From: Nemania diffusa
Taxonomy: Eukaryota > Ascomycota > Sordariomycetes > Xylariales > Xylariaceae
Direction: 5' to 3'
DNA: 64,000 bases
Assembly (NCBI GenBank): GCA_038501195.1
Contig: JBBPUQ010000004.1
Span: forward strand, 4,912,001 to 4,976,000
Part shown: one piece after another, positions 11,993 through 25,106 of the stretch
Numbering within the stretch: position 1 is the stretch's first letter
Layout of the letters: every line of letters begins with the position of its first letter
Position numbers and translations under genes: made by a program
Notes under the pieces: model-generated
Told to the model about the DNA's origin: nothing
The model's input: the letters and a program-made list of their open reading frames with translations, nothing else
The model's database searches: none

Positions 11993-14434
11993 ATCTGAAA
12001 GCGATGAGATTCGGATATGACTTTACCATGTCTTCAGTGATGTATGAATCATGAAGTTTTAGAAATTAGAATGAGCCGGTGGAAGTAAACTTTATAGACA
12101 AGTAGGAAGTAAATTGAGGTTGGATTGGCAAACGAAACGCCGATTTATCGGGCGCCACGTCGGCCTGCTGTGTGACACCACCGACCAAGGATTGGCTGCA
12201 CCTGTCCGTTGATATTTAAAGTCCCCTCATCGGTGTGCACGCTGCTTTAGGTGTATAAGGCGTATAATACTCAAGTTAATACTACCGTGGACTTGGGCGG
12301 AGTGTCTTTAGGGAGAAACGCCTCCTGAGTTTGAATCCTCATGTGATTCCGAGTGCGCCAGTGCTATTACCACTTTGTACACTCTCGCACATTACGCTGA
12401 CCATTACTAGGTACGCTAGGAGCAGTAGCAGGTAATAATATCTTCCAACTCCTTGTAGTATGCTAGGTTGGGCCATGTCCAGCCGTCAGCTCTCCAGAAA
12501 CGCGTTTGGTGGAGTGCCGTTCAACGCGTTAACTACCGACGTGTTGCCAAGGCAGATGAAAAGTCGTTTGTGACGTGCAGTGGTTCTTGCCACTGCTAAT
12601 CCCCTTGCTGTACACGTCGGCGTCTAATGCCTCTTTTTGAAGGTCTCCCTTCGCCTCAGTAGACCTCCCGCATCGTTTCATTGTTCCTGTCTCTCTAGTC
12701 AGTCCTGATCTTCCGACACTAGCAGAATATAATGCCGCCAAACCCTCGCGTACGGATGAAGTCGGATGTTTAGTGCTTAGCGAAGTCGGAGGCTCTGCTG
12801 GCAAATAGCTGTTTGTCAAGGAACAGAACTCTTGACCGTCTGCAGGTCTTATGTATGGGACCGTGACACTGTAGAGCCCAGAGCAAATGATAACATGCCC
12901 ATAATAAGGTAGGGTTTAGGATGACTAAGGACTACCTAGGCATAGGTCCCGTTGGTGGCTTAACATAGTGGCTAGGGAGACGCGGAATCCACCGTGGTGG
13001 CGGAGATTTGTTGAGTACCCCACGCCACAGGCTGCTTATTCTATTTATAGTAATTACTTCTTAGTTCACCTGCTCTGTTACACTACTTGGCCGGAAGTAC
13101 GAGGTCCAGATCAAAGACTTATTATGGTAGTGGTAGGCAGTTAGATAGATGGAATAGGATTTATAGGAATACTCCTTGATAGTCTCAGGCACACACTTAG
13201 GAAGATAAACCTGATGAATTAACATAACATTGCTCTGTAACCGCTTAGGGTATCAGTTTATCATTACCAACGATTAATAGCGGTCAACTGTCGAAAAGCC
13301 GATAATTATTTCCCTAAAGTAATACTGAGTATTGGATTCGCACGTACATTGTGATCATTTGATACATCATTCATAGTTTCTTTTTTCTTTCTTTTTCTTT
13401 TGGCAAAAAAGAGATTAGCTTAACTGTTAATAAAGTGAAGTAGTCTTTAAATTATATACTACTCCTTACCTGCAACCTAGTATTGGGATACGTAACGTGA
13501 TCTATGGGCACTATAAAGAAATCTTATGACACTATGTTCTATGGGATCCTAGTACTGAGTAAAGTGACAAAGCAGCAGCAGCAGAGGTGTGATGAGCTTC
13601 CCCCGCGGCAAATAGAAGACTCCAGTTGCTGTGCCTTTTCTGACTTATCCTGATAAAATTATACGTATTCTGCGCTATCTATTGCTTATGGAGACTTAGA
13701 AGAGGGGCGGCCATATGTAAGAAAAGCGTACCATACGTGGTGGATATTTGGATAGCATATGTAAACAACTATAGCTCAAGCGACTATATTATAGTAGTGT
13801 GCTACCCCAGGCGCTTATACGATTTTTAGCCATTTATAAATGCCGGCTTTTGCCCCCAAGGGATCATCAGTGAGTAGGGGGCACAACAGTCACATCAACC
13901 CTCCAATACATGTAACAAATCATACCCTATATTACCACACTGCCATTGCCCTGATACCTACCCTGTGACCGGCTCCTACAACAAACAATCGCCTAAGGTA
14001 GCTTCTAAAGGCGATCTCTTAGCTCACGTCAGATTATTGTGTAACCATAGGTTCAAAAGCTCAGGAGCTGTCGTGCCATTCCCGGCGAGCTGTCCAGTTA
14101 AACCATACTCTGTGCAACCTTTATTTTAGGTCTAGTAATAAACTTTGTGGCAGAGAGGCCTAAATGAGACAGGCTGTGACATTTCGTTGCTTTATTCGTC
14201 GGCTGTTCGTATTCATGCTCGTAATTTTGGAATCCCCTAACTTCAGGCCCGAGACACTTTCAATTATAAATTGAGTACTTATCACAGAAGCTCTGAAAGC
14301 TATTGTAAAAGATGAATCGACAAGGAGCTCCCCTCACTAGCCGTAGCCTAATATCTAATATCTAAAGGACTTACCTCCGTTTTACTTTTAATCTTCTTAC
14401 CCCTTCACGGAGTCAGCACACCGCCGGGAATAGG
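11993..14434. other. Intergenic 2.4 kb between divergent genes
   Basis: Contains the promoters of the HET-SET-MYND gene (leftwards) and of the Clr5 gene (rightwards). A 96-codon frame at 12529-12819 (-) has no family resemblance. A (GCA)4 run at ~13570 is the only simple repeat noted. No RNA gene could be folded with confidence, including a tRNA-like T-loop near 12330 that lacks a matching acceptor stem. Confidence 0.4.
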
Positions 14435-15905
14435 ATGGCTTTAAATGGAATCCCAACTCCCTGGGCGCGGTTAGAGGACTGGGCTGAATACCGTACAATA
14501 ATCACGGACTTATATGTGAATCGGAGGAAGAAAATGAGAGAGGTGATACAAATCATGGCAGAGGAGTATGACTTTCATGCTACGTAAGTTTAAAGGGTCT
14601 ACATTTTGGCCAATTTTTCGCTCTGACATAGCTATATTCAGGCAAAAGATGTACAAAACGCGCTTTAAGAAATGGGGCGTGACGAAGAACATCAGCTCGA
14701 ACCCAGCATGTGTCAAAGATGTTCGCCCACCACGCGTATCCGGACCAAGCATGAATACAACTGAGTCTTCGGAAACAGACCAAAAGTCTAAGCAGATAAT
14801 TGTTTCTCAAAAAAGGAGTACTCGACGAATCACGAGCCTAGGTTCCATCCGCAATCCTCAACATTTATCGACGAAATTAGCGATACGAACCCTGACACCC
14901 CCTGACTGCTACAAGTTTGCCGAGGGTACTTTTCACTTGGCACAGGTTTATGTCAGTAGTATAGGGTTCCCAAATCTGGGCTCTGCTATCTCAAACAAAA
15001 AGCTCATAACGGCTGCTTCAAGCGCCGAGTGGCTTAACTGTGTGATAACAGCGAAGACTCTATTAGCGCTTGGTCATTTTCAGCGAGCTACATTGGTGAT
15101 TGATATATGCTGCCACCATTACAGGTCACTGCTTGATTCTCAAGACCTTTCGCTAATGGCAGTTACTGTCGTAGCTATCCTAAAAGTTTTGCACTATTGG
15201 CCTAGACTGGCAGAAGCCTTCCTTAACTTCATCTGTCAGATGTCTCGGACCGTCCTCGGAACTTACCATCTACTTAGTATGCTATTTCAAAAGCTCATGG
15301 AGGCGGGTGTAGACCACTTAGCCTATTGCATAGCTATGACCCTTCAACATTTTTTAGGTGGCATAGTACATGTTATGCCCCATCCCATGATGGCGTCCTA
15401 CGGCGACTTCTACAACGACATGTTTCATGGTCAATTTATTGACGCGAGCACCGTATTGAGCGAAATCCAACATCTTCAGCACCGCCTCAATCATCCCCCA
15501 CGAGTAACTCAATCTCATTTCTTCGAAGACACTACGGCAATAAAATGCCGCCTGGCCTGGCTTTATATCTATGGGATGCGGTATGAAGATGCTACTAAAC
15601 TGATGTGGGGAATGCTGAGTGATCCATTGGTCGACATTCACGTTACTACTGGTTGCTACGATATCCTCTATGATATCGCACTAGCCGAGAATAACCACGA
15701 CCGGGCTCTTTACATGATACAAAGGGCGGTGGAGGCTTCCGTAAAGGCGTATGGATACGTCCACTGTACAACTGCCCGTATAATGGCACGTTTGGAATCT
15801 TGCCTACGACGTATGGGTCGCCTGCCAGAAGCTGAAAAGGTACACTCAGACTCGGAGGTGCAATTGAGACAGATATGCGAGAAAGCTCGGAGGTTGAGAA
15901 TTTGA
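14435..15905 (+). CDS. Clr5-domain protein with C-terminal TPR-like repeats
   Basis: Exon 1 14435-14583, intron 14584-14641 (58 bp, GTAAGT...CAG), exon 2 14642-15905; 470 residues. The Clr5 domain is split by the intron: exon 1 supplies DWAEYRTIITDLYVNRRKKM and the end reading YDFHAT, exon 2 the hallmark QKMYKTRFKKWGVTKN. Without exon 1 the ORF would start mid-domain. Clr5 domains (first named from fission yeast Clr5) are usually N-terminal in fungal proteins and are linked to transcription or silencing. After a Ser/Thr-rich linker the rest is helical, with a TPR-like pair near the C-terminus (YDILYDIALAENNHDRALYM; ESCLRRMGRLPEAEKVHSD). Clr5 plus TPR is a common fungal arrangement of unknown function. 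The gene lies between two HET-domain genes. Confidence 0.8.
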
Positions 15906-16262
15906 AACCCCTAATTTGGTGAATTTGTAAATGTGTTCGAGTAGTTGACAGGCAATATTGGTAGAACTACAGCTATGATGGTAATTATATCATATACATT
16001 ATACTAAGGACTAAGGCAGGGAGAGCGTTGAGCCACTTCGTACCTATCCAGTAGCCTCCTTTCCGTTTAATTTTATCGTGTTGTTTTCTACAATTATGAT
16101 GTTGCTACACCCCTTGATAGGTATACAGATAGCTTTTAGTTTTCGTATCCAAGGTAACTCTTCGAGTCTGCTTTTCAAAATCGATGAATTGCCCTCAAGC
16201 TCAAATCTCTGGAAACACCGGTTACAAAGAGATGATAGATAGTCGCTAATACCAATAATTAC
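15906..16262. other. Convergent 3' region
   Basis: 3' flanks of the Clr5 gene and the HET gene. Nothing distinctive seen. Confidence 0.4.
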
Positions 16263-18482
16263 TTATACTAGACATATGCGTCTAAGAGATATTTCACCAG
16301 CTGAAGCGTCGCCATGCATCACTCCATGGACGTAAGCCTCGCCAACAAGCTGCCAACTCTCCCCATCTACGTCTGCTGCCTTCAACACGAAAGGTACTCT
16401 CGCACCCGCGAGGACCCAGACCCGATCGCCCGGCACGATAGACTGGGATGCGATACCAAAATAACCCTGGGCCGTCCTAAAGAGTCTTCGTCTAAAATAC
16501 GCGATGCGGAAACTCTCCTCAATATCCTTCCGATCTGACTCCAACTTCTGCTCTGCCAGCGAGCCCTCCTCCTCCTCGACTCGTACCATTTCCTCGATCT
16601 CCCTCAATGTCGGAATGGTGTTTTCTTCAACCCATCTCGACGAAAGGCGCTCGATTATCATCTCAGTCTCTTGTAGGATAGCCCTCAGCTCTTCCGCTAG
16701 AGCTTGCTCGTCGCATTCTTCTAAAATCTCAATCTGCTGCCTGGTTTCTCGGACACGCTGCATGATGAATGCGGGGAACGCAACCTGTGCTTCTATTCTC
16801 GTCTGACTTCCACGGAAGGTATCCTTGATAAGCGTTCTCCAAAACGCATTACAGGGAGATCCGCCGGTAGGGTAATGGATCTCGGGATATGTAAGTAGCA
16901 GATTTAGGAGCGACCAGAGCTCGAAATCGTTCATGATATCGCTGTAGGTGGGCCCAACGTCTTCAACGATATCTATCTCAAAGCCCTGGACGGCTAGAAT
17001 TCGCATTTTGCTAACTGTAGGAGCTTCGAAGTTTGCATGTAAACGTAGCTGGGGTGGGTTAGGCGCCGAGATTTGGACTATAGAATACATTCGTGGCCCC
17101 TGACTATAGTCTGGTATCCAAGATGGCAGGCCACAGATCTTCTCACAGAAAGCCCCCTCGACGAGGCTAAGTATGTCTAAGTTCCCTGATTCGCGTATCG
17201 CAGAAGTTGTAGCTTCGATGTAGACTTCTGATACATCCTTGCTGTAATCGGGCCATATGTCGAACTGCCCTGCTTGATCACCCCGAGTAAACTTCCACAA
17301 TCCTAAAATCGCAAACACCTTGTCTCTAGGGTCTGAAGCCTCAAACAGTCTACTATAGTATAGGAGCTGCCCTAGTTTCAAGGCTTCACCAGTGGTGCTT
17401 TGAAGCGAGCCAAATATCAATTGGTTGCTGAGGCGATTATCGGGAAGTTTGATAGCGTCTACGTCTAGGCTGTGTTGCGTTGCGTAGCCAACATAGGCCT
17501 TAAGTAAGGTATCCATGCCAGTCTGGGAAAGGACACGAGACGATTCTTTTATTGTCGTCCATTCAATCTCGCGCTCGCCACAGAAGACTGTGGTCGCTGT
17601 GGCGAAGAAGCTCTCCTGGATCACCCACATGCGAGTGAACCACTTACGCTGTAAGAATGCCGCATAATGGAGTAAATCCTGCAAGTAGACATCTCGGATC
17701 CCCAAGTCCTTGCATAGCTTGTCTAGTGAGTCGAGGATTCGAAAACTGTCCGTGTTGAAGGAACGGAATCTTCTTGGCGTTTGAGTTAAGGCGGGAGATA
17801 CTCTCGCTAGGCTTTTCAGTGCTTTAATTGCTACCCCTGTGTGTTCGTCCTCCTTTCCGAGCCATATCAACACGCTCTCCGCTCTTCGGTAGATGATATC
17901 CATCACTATAGCCTGGTCAGTAGAGTGACGACTATTCATACCCAAAGGGGAGACGTTTCAATTTGTTCACAAGGTGGGTGCCTGCCAGTTCATCTCTACT
18001 CCTGCCCGGTAGATAAGAAAATACCTAATGTATCGAATAGGAAGATAGTATAACGTAATATTGCACGTACTATAAACTTGAATACTCCTCTCCCCAGCAT
18101 CTTCTTGATTTATGCATATTGCATCAATCCACCAGGAAGATACTTGCCCCTTAGCCTCGGAACACTGGATTCGACTAATCTGGTGGAGGGCATCAACAAG
18201 ATTCTCGGGGACCCGAATGACGGAACCGTCTTCATTATGTACATAATGATCACGTTCACTGGACATCTGCATGTCGTTACTTGGCGACGAGAGGCTTCGA
18301 TCTAGAGGGTCACCCCATGTGTACGAAAGGCAGCGGTATGGCGGCGGACTAGAGAGGCTGACTTCACGAAGTGAAATTCTTGTTGGTTCCTTAGGGTTTG
18401 ATAAGATCTTTAGAAGGCGTATGGTTTTGTGCGCCGTCGCGAGCCTAGGATAGGCATACTCCTGTGAAATTCCGACAGCCAT
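16263..18482 (-). CDS. HET-domain protein (heterokaryon incompatibility family)
   Basis: Exon 1 18482-18078, intron 18077-17913 (165 bp, GTTTAT...CAG, phase 0), exon 2 17912-16263; 684 residues. Signature blocks: YRCLSYTWGDP (residue ~49), WWIDAICINQEDAGERSIQ (~117), then across the junction QAIVMDIIYRRAESVLIWLG, and KWFTRMWVIQESFFA. The spacing between the second and third blocks matches the family only if the intron is removed. The C-terminal ~400 residues include an acidic, Glu-rich helical segment (~residues 540-600) and a terminal VPGDRVWVLAGARVPFVLK strand region, typical of HET-6/OR-like proteins. Predicted role: self/non-self recognition or programmed cell death, as part of a large polymorphic family. 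A GTACGT donor 9 nt further on is an alternative but would break the Q-x3-M spacing. Confidence 0.85.
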
Positions 18483-19353
18483 GGTACTGTAATTGCTTGT
18501 TGAGCTTTTCGAGCAAAAGATATCGAAGGACGTTATTTTACAGGTAATAATTGGGGAATTCGATAGGATTGCTTGGTAGTGTTAGTATCTATTGAACCCA
18601 ACTATCTTAAATTAGGCCGACTTGATGAGCTTCCTTTCCTGCCCAGGCCGACGATGAAACATTTACATGTTTCTGACAACTGTCTTGGTGATCATGATAT
18701 ACTCTACACCTAATGCTCAAACCAAGTAGGATTGGTGCCAAGTACGTGGGAATTGAAATAAACAGGGGTTAATAGGTGCTGACAAGAAATCCTTCCAGAG
18801 AGACTTCCTAAATTTTGACAGCTGCGTTTCAGTGTCCCAATCATATTCAGCCACACAAGACAGTTGTCAAATTATACGAACTAAGATTCCTGCACAGCTA
18901 CAATCTCTTTTAGTAGCAGTTATTAGATTAGAGAGGTGAGCATGGATCTATGTGGCTAGGGTAAGCATGTAATGCACCATCACGCAATGATCGAAACGGC
19001 TGTGAAACGGAAGTTCTAATTTGGGGGATCGAAGGAGAGTCTAAAGGTCGAAAAAAAATAAATTGAACAGTTCAGGATATCATGAGAAGTATTACTAGCA
19101 GCCCTACGGGGCTGCGTAATATTAGGATAGACCGCAGCTAAATATCTAGAAAGCGCACATTGGCGTCGCTACCTTGCGCCTATCAGACTCGTAGGTCCTA
19201 CGGGGTTTCGCAGGACTGAAATGAATCAAAATCGACTAATATATGTAGACGATGAGTGTTAATTATATATACATACCCTATGGTGACAGAATTGCATACA
19301 TAAGCATTCTGGTTACTATTCCGATTCTTTAATCCTCTATATATGTATTACTA
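18483..19353. other. Divergent promoter region
   Basis: Lies between the leftward HET gene and the rightward S41 protease gene. AT-rich with several tata/atat stretches near 19240-19350 just ahead of the protease start. No coding sequence supported. Confidence 0.4.
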
Positions 19354-22293
19354 ATGATGTACTATCGGTGGTCACGTCTGTTTATTTTCACGGTGCTGGG
19401 CACCTCGTTAGTTAGAGCTCAGTCGACAACGACGCCGTCGGACTCTTCGCAACCCCCTCGACCGGCGTGTGGTACAATAGTCAATGACCCCGACGGTAAA
19501 CCACCATCTAGGCACGAAATATGAGACATCACTAATTATAAGATTAGGTGCTTTCATATTTGATGCTACTCTCGTCTATGAATGCCTGACTAGTGTTCCT
19601 CTTAACCCGGCTGTCGCGATACGATTTCTGAAGTACTACAACGATACCTTAAGTTTCCAAAGTACTCTATCTTATCTGAAGAACCCACCATCGACATATC
19701 AACAGCCGAGTGTGGACCTCGTAGGTGGTATCCAATCTCTACAGGACGCGGTGAACAGCGGTTCGTTCGAGAACCAGTACGAGTTTGAAGCGGCTCTACA
19801 ATTACTCCTCATAAATGCCCATGACGATCACCTATTCCTAGACGCTGGTATTCTATCGGCATTTTCTTTCGGGAGTCCCTTCAACATCGTGTCATTGTCG
19901 ATTGATGGCATAGAGACACCCAAGGTGTACATCGCAACGGATGTGTTCGAGAGTAATGCCTTCGCTTCATTCGAGCCTTCTGCTATCCGGTCGATAAATG
20001 GCCAAAATGCTACGACGTATTTGGAAACATTCGCTGCCGGAAATGTAGCCGGGTCGTTGGATCCTCATACGGACTGGAATCGACTCATGTTTAGTTTTGC
20101 CCAGGATATTCAGGGGTTCTATAATGTCTTCGATGGATTAACCCCTTTCTATCCCGGAGAGACGATTACAGTTGAGTTTGAGAACGACACAACGATAACG
20201 GAAAGGAATATAGGTATATACTGGAGCCAAGGACCGACAGGACCATTGGAGACTGGCGGGGATTTCTTCAATTTTTTTGTGCTGGGATTTCTACCGGCAT
20301 CTTTTGATCCTAGCGTGGAGTTTGCCGATCCGACAGTCGTAGACGGTTCACCAACAGCTACGGCTACACCAGAAGTTGTCACGCCATCGCCTCTATCCTG
20401 GAATTCCCCAGCATATCCTGAGAGGCCAGACGTAGCTCAGCCAGACTTAGGGAACTTCGGCGGTGGCGTTATTTCAGGTGAGTATCACGGGATCCCCGTT
20501 ATGGTACGTCTCTGTTGACCCTGACATAGGTTATTTCCTGAACTCCTCGTCTGTATCTGTATTGAGCATCCCGAGCTTTGACCTATTTGACGTTGCTCTC
20601 AGCACTGCCCAAACCACCGTAGAGGAATTCATCAGACGGACTCAAGAGGCGGGTCTTCAGAAAGTCGTAATAGACCTCCAAAAGAACGGAGGAGGGCAAG
20701 TTCTACTAGCCGTGGATACATTTAAACGTTTCTTCCCCGATATCGAGCCGTTTGGGGGTTCGCGGCTGCGAGCTAGCCGTTCTACAAACGTCATGGGTGA
20801 GGCAATTACCGATTATTTCAATCAGCTGCCGACGACAGACCCCGACTATGGGGTTCTTTCTACAGTGGAATGGGTCGCGACGACGCGCATCGATGCCGAG
20901 ACAAATTCTAATTTCACATCATGGAATCAGTTCTTCGGTCCCGTTCTCTCGGGTGATGATGCCTTCACAACAACGGTGAGAAGCCTAGCTAACTTTACAG
21001 ACCTCTTCATGTCTAGTAGGCTAATTCATGATACGCGCAGCAACGGTTTAACTTCTCAAGCGAAGTCTTTGTCGACAACTTGGTCGACAACGAAGGCAAC
21101 TTCAGTATCATCGCGGCCCCAAACCAGGAGACTACGCCTCCTTGGGCGCCCGAAGACATAATCATCGTAAGTGAGAAGCCAACACCGAGACCGAACATCC
21201 TTCTAACCCATCTTACCAGCTCACGGATGGCGACTGCAGTTCAGCCTGTGCCCTTTTTGTCGAGATGATGCACCACGAAGCCGGCGTGCGCATCGTCACA
21301 GTCGGAGGCAGGCCGACAACGGGGCCGATGCAAGCCGTCGGCGGCACGAGGGGGGCCGTTGCATTCGCAACCGACATCCTCGACAACAACATCGACTTCG
21401 CGCGCCAGCTGCTCGAAGGCACGAGCGAGGCCGACTTCCTGCCGAACCGCACCGAGGCTCTAGACATCTTCGTGACCAGCGCCTCCATCAACCTCCGCGA
21501 CCAGGTCCGCGCCGGGGAGACGACCCCGCTGCAGTTCGCGTACGAGGCCGCCGACTGCCGCATCTACTTCACGCCGCAGACCATCTTCAACTACACGGCG
21601 CTCTGGCAGTACGCCGCTGACGCAATCTGGGCCAACCCGGGCCTCTGCGTCGCCGGGTCCACGGGGTACGCGACGACGAGCAGCAGCACGACGAACGACT
21701 CTAGTGCGCCACCGCCGCCATCCAGCGCCGCGCCGTTCAACATGGCGGACCACGTCACCATCGACCCGGCCATGATCAACTCGACGGCCGACGCGGGAGA
21801 CTTCGGCGAGCTCGCGGGGGATCTCCTGGCTGACGGCAGCACGCGGGCGAGCATCAGGTTCATGGAGTGCAGCCAGGTGATCAGCTCGTCATTTATGTGC
21901 GTGAACGTGCAGCGGTGCATCGGGGACACGTTCTCGCAGCCGACAGCGGTGCTGGGCTGCACCGCGCTCGCCGCCGGCGCGCGGTGCTTCTCGGGCACCG
22001 GGCCCGGCACCTGCGTCATCCAGTCCGCGGTCCCCGAGTTCTTCGAGGCCCCGAATATCCCCGTGTTCGCGGGGGCCTGCAGGCCGTTCCCGGCGCAGTG
22101 CAGCGGCGGCCGGGTCACGGGCCTCTCGCTGGCGAGTGGGCCCGCGCCGCCTACGAGCCGGTTCGCGCCGAATCGGGCGACGAGACCGGGCCAGGGCTTG
22201 CCTGTTGGTACCAGACCTAGTAATCGTTTTGCTCCGCCGGTGGGAGGTGTGAGGGCCGCCCCAGCATCCAACCTTAGAGGCACACAAGCATGA
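19354..22293 (+). CDS. Secreted S41-family (tail-specific/CPAF-like) serine protease
   Basis: Exons 19354-19495, 19548-20477, 20530-20975, 21041-21166, 21220-22293; introns 52, 52, 65 and 53 bp; 905 residues. Exon 1 encodes a signal peptide (SRLFIFTVLGTSLVRAQ). The mature start CGTIVNDPDGAFIFDATLVY, with YECLTSVPLN following, matches the fungal S41 N-terminus. The catalytic core is in exons 3-5: VVIDLQKNGGGQVLLA, then ILTDGDCSSACALFVEMMHH, where the second Ser of CSSA (about residue 556) is the expected nucleophile, then VRIVTVGGRP. The C-terminus is Pro/Gly/Arg-rich and likely disordered. Two oddities: the third intron could instead be coding with a one-base deletion (see finding), and exon 5 is far more GC-rich than the rest. 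Predicted extracellular or cell-wall peptidase of unknown substrate. Confidence 0.8.
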
Positions 22294-22829
22294 GGCGGCT
22301 GATCGCATCTGTTAAACGCGTTGGCCGGTTTTGTTGTCATAGAAGATAAGAGTAGCTAGTATTAGATTTATAGTATTTATATCAGTGGGTTATGGTGCTC
22401 GAATCGCTAAGTTAGTATTGAGATCGCGAGGAGAAGGACAGCAGTGTTCGGGTACCTATGATCTAGGTACTATTGCCGGAATTGGAAATTAAAAATTAAA
22501 AAGTATTCTGTTAAAATTGTGCTGGCCGATATGTATTTTAATAGGCTAGTCTAATATGCTGTCACACTCGTCAGTCTAGGAAACATAGTGAAGATCAAGG
22601 TAGCATACAGCCTGCATATCTACGTGGCTGTGAAGAAATGCGTTCTCCCAGCTTACTAGGTACATCATTCTCGGGAGCAGCAGGAGGGGTTCAGTCGCCC
22701 TCCAATCGTCGTCGCTCTTGATCTTAAACATATCATAGAAGTTTACCCTAGAATACCATGCCCTTCGAATCTTTTCTCACACAGCCCTTTTCAATTTCAA
22801 TAGAATAAGCTTTCGCAAGCTTTCGCGAC
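22294..22829. other. Intergenic between protease and P450
   Basis: Tandem spacing on the + strand: 3' UTR of the protease and promoter of the P450. Just before the P450 ATG there is a direct repeat of ctttcgcaagctttcgc type (22811-22827). No ORF supported. Confidence 0.4.
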
Positions 22830-24594
22830 ATGGATTCAGTAGTCCTTACACCTACCTGTCTAGCAGCAACTGTCTTGGGCATTTGCTCCCACCTTGCTAT
22901 TTTCATCCGAGGCGAATGGCACATGCGAGGGCCTGATCTATTCCAGATTTATTCGCTTCTCACAATCTCAATATTATGTGCCGAGTATAGTTTCACTAAT
23001 GATATCCGCACTGCCATAGTTGCTAGCTGCTACCTCATAGGCTCGTACGCCGGTGGTCTATTCAGCAGTATTATCATTTACCGAAAATACTTTCATCGTC
23101 TTAGACACTTTCCCGGACCTCCATTAGCTGCTATCACTAAGTTCTGGCACGTGCAGAAATGTTTAGGCGGCAAGAATCACCTTCTCCTAGGGAAGCTGTT
23201 CGAGCAGTACGGGCCGATCATCAGGACAGGGCCGGAAGAATTAACAATCATCGATGCTGCTATCCCCGATGTCATTGGAGGACCAAAAAGCCGGTGTACT
23301 AAAGCGCCCTGGTACGATATCTTCTTACCTGATGTAACAGTAGCTGCGACGCGGAGCGTTGCCCACCACGATGCCCGAAGGCGGATTTGGGATCGAGGAT
23401 TTAGTCCTAAAGCGCTAGTCGTATACGAAGAACGCATCATAAGCCATGCTGAATTGCTGGCAGCCCAGATAGAGAGCGTCGTGTGCGATAACACGTCGAC
23501 AGATAGCTCGGATGAGGCTATTATCAATGTCACTGAGTGGTTCGCCTGGTTCGCATTCGACGTCATGGGCGAGTTCGCATTTTCGAGATCTTTCCAGATG
23601 CTGCGGGACAGAAAGTGGCATTCCAAGATACGCCTACTGGTTGACGGCTTCGCTATGCTCGTCCCAGCTAGTCCGGTGCCCTGGCTAGCTATCTTTGCCA
23701 AGAGTATCAAGCCACGATTGCCTCTCGCTAGGGACTGGTTTCTTCTGCTGCAGTGGTGCGCAGAGTGCATGGATCAGCGACTGGAGGTCAGTGTTCCCTT
23801 CGTGTTTGCAATGACGGAAGTTTAAAATCACATAGATGAAAGGTCAGCGTCCCGATGTCTCCCACTGGCTCATTGAGGCATACATGAAGAATGGCTCCCA
23901 GCAGGCAGACCGTGCATGGTTGAGAGGCGATGCTACTGCCCTTATAGTGGCAGGGAGGTTAGCCTACCAAATTGTCCGTCATAATGCTATTGATTTTCTA
24001 ACTAGAATCCTACAATCTAGTGAAACAGTCTCTTCAGCTCTCGCTTTCGCCTTCTACGAGCTCGTTCGAGACCCTTCGCAGCAGGATAAACTGTTCAAAG
24101 AGATTCAAAACATAAACATCTATGATCGTGTTGAGCTTCAAGCATGCACCCACCTAACTGCCGTTATTAACGAAACGTTACGCCTATACCCGCCTGTGCC
24201 TACTGGAGGCAATAGGTTGACTCCGCCATCAGGCGTAACCTTCAACAATATATACATCCCGGGCGGGGTCACTATCGTGGCCCCTAAGTACCTTATTCAG
24301 CGACTCGAATCATCGTATGAGAGCGCCGACCAGTTTATTCCCGAGCGATGGACAACGCGACCGAATATGGTGAAAGACAATAGAGGATTCACCCCGTTCT
24401 CTCAAGGGAAATATAGCTGCATTGGCAAGTCCCTTGCAATGAGCGAGTTGCGGTTTGTGATTGCTCTATTGCTGAAGAAATTCGAAGTTCAATTCCAGGA
24501 TAATGACAGAGGCGAAACACTGTTTGCAGACCTAAAAGACCAGTTCACTTTCGCGCCGGGCGACTTACCCCTGAAATTTCGTGTCAGGAAATGA
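22830..24594 (+). CDS. Cytochrome P450 monooxygenase with multi-helix N-terminal anchor
   Basis: Exons 22830-23786, 23836-23957, 24021-24594; introns 49 and 63 bp; 550 residues. The second intron keeps the frame open (63 nt, no stop), but removing it restores the I-helix LIVAGSETVSSALAFAFYEL. Other P450 landmarks: proline hinge HFPGPPLAA, K-helix ETLRLYPPVP, PERF-region FIPERW and the haem loop FSQGKYSCIGKS with Cys493 as thiolate ligand. About 100 residues before the hinge contain three hydrophobic segments, as in several fungal P450 families that oxidise alkaloids or terpenoids; the family number is not readable. It needs NADPH-P450 reductase and is expected on the ER membrane. Head-to-head 3' with the four-domain fusion gene, only 512 bp away, so shared metabolism is possible but not shown. 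Confidence 0.9.
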
Positions 24595-25106
24595 AAGCGC
24601 CCAGGAAGTGTGCATATCTAAAGTGGAAGGCTCCTCACTCCTTGAGCCTGATCCCCCTTTCACTCGAGAATTAGTACGAATTGATGTAGTGAGTATGTGC
24701 AGTATTTACGAGCGTTAGTGTTCTAGGTAGCGGTCAGAACTGGATACCTCTGGTGTGTTTTACAGCGGTGTGGCGTGGGGTGGCTTATTTGTTAGGTAGC
24801 TGAAATCACACTATCAAATCACGCTGTCAACCAGGTTGGTATATGAATCTAAATACCTCATAGATTAGGCAGTTAGTAAAACAACAGGAACAACAATCTA
24901 CACTCCAATAAATAACGCGATCCTACAGAGTACATCCAACAGCTTGTTATTTTGGGGAAGACACTCTGATATTGGGGAAAACTCTAACCTAATCTAGTAG
25001 TTTTAACCCTTTCTGAGTCTAGGGGTAATGCAACGCGCTGGACTAATAGCGGCACCTAACTAACTTGCAAAGGCCGCAAGCCCCAAAAAGTCGAGCATAT
25101 GTATTC
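24595..25106. other. Convergent 3' region of P450 and fusion gene
   Basis: No coding sequence. It contains only the 3' flanks of the two convergent genes. Confidence 0.4.

Noticed and set aside
12290..12370. tRNA suggested by gtttgaatcc
   Set aside because: No matching acceptor stem or D-arm could be folded around the T-loop-like segment.
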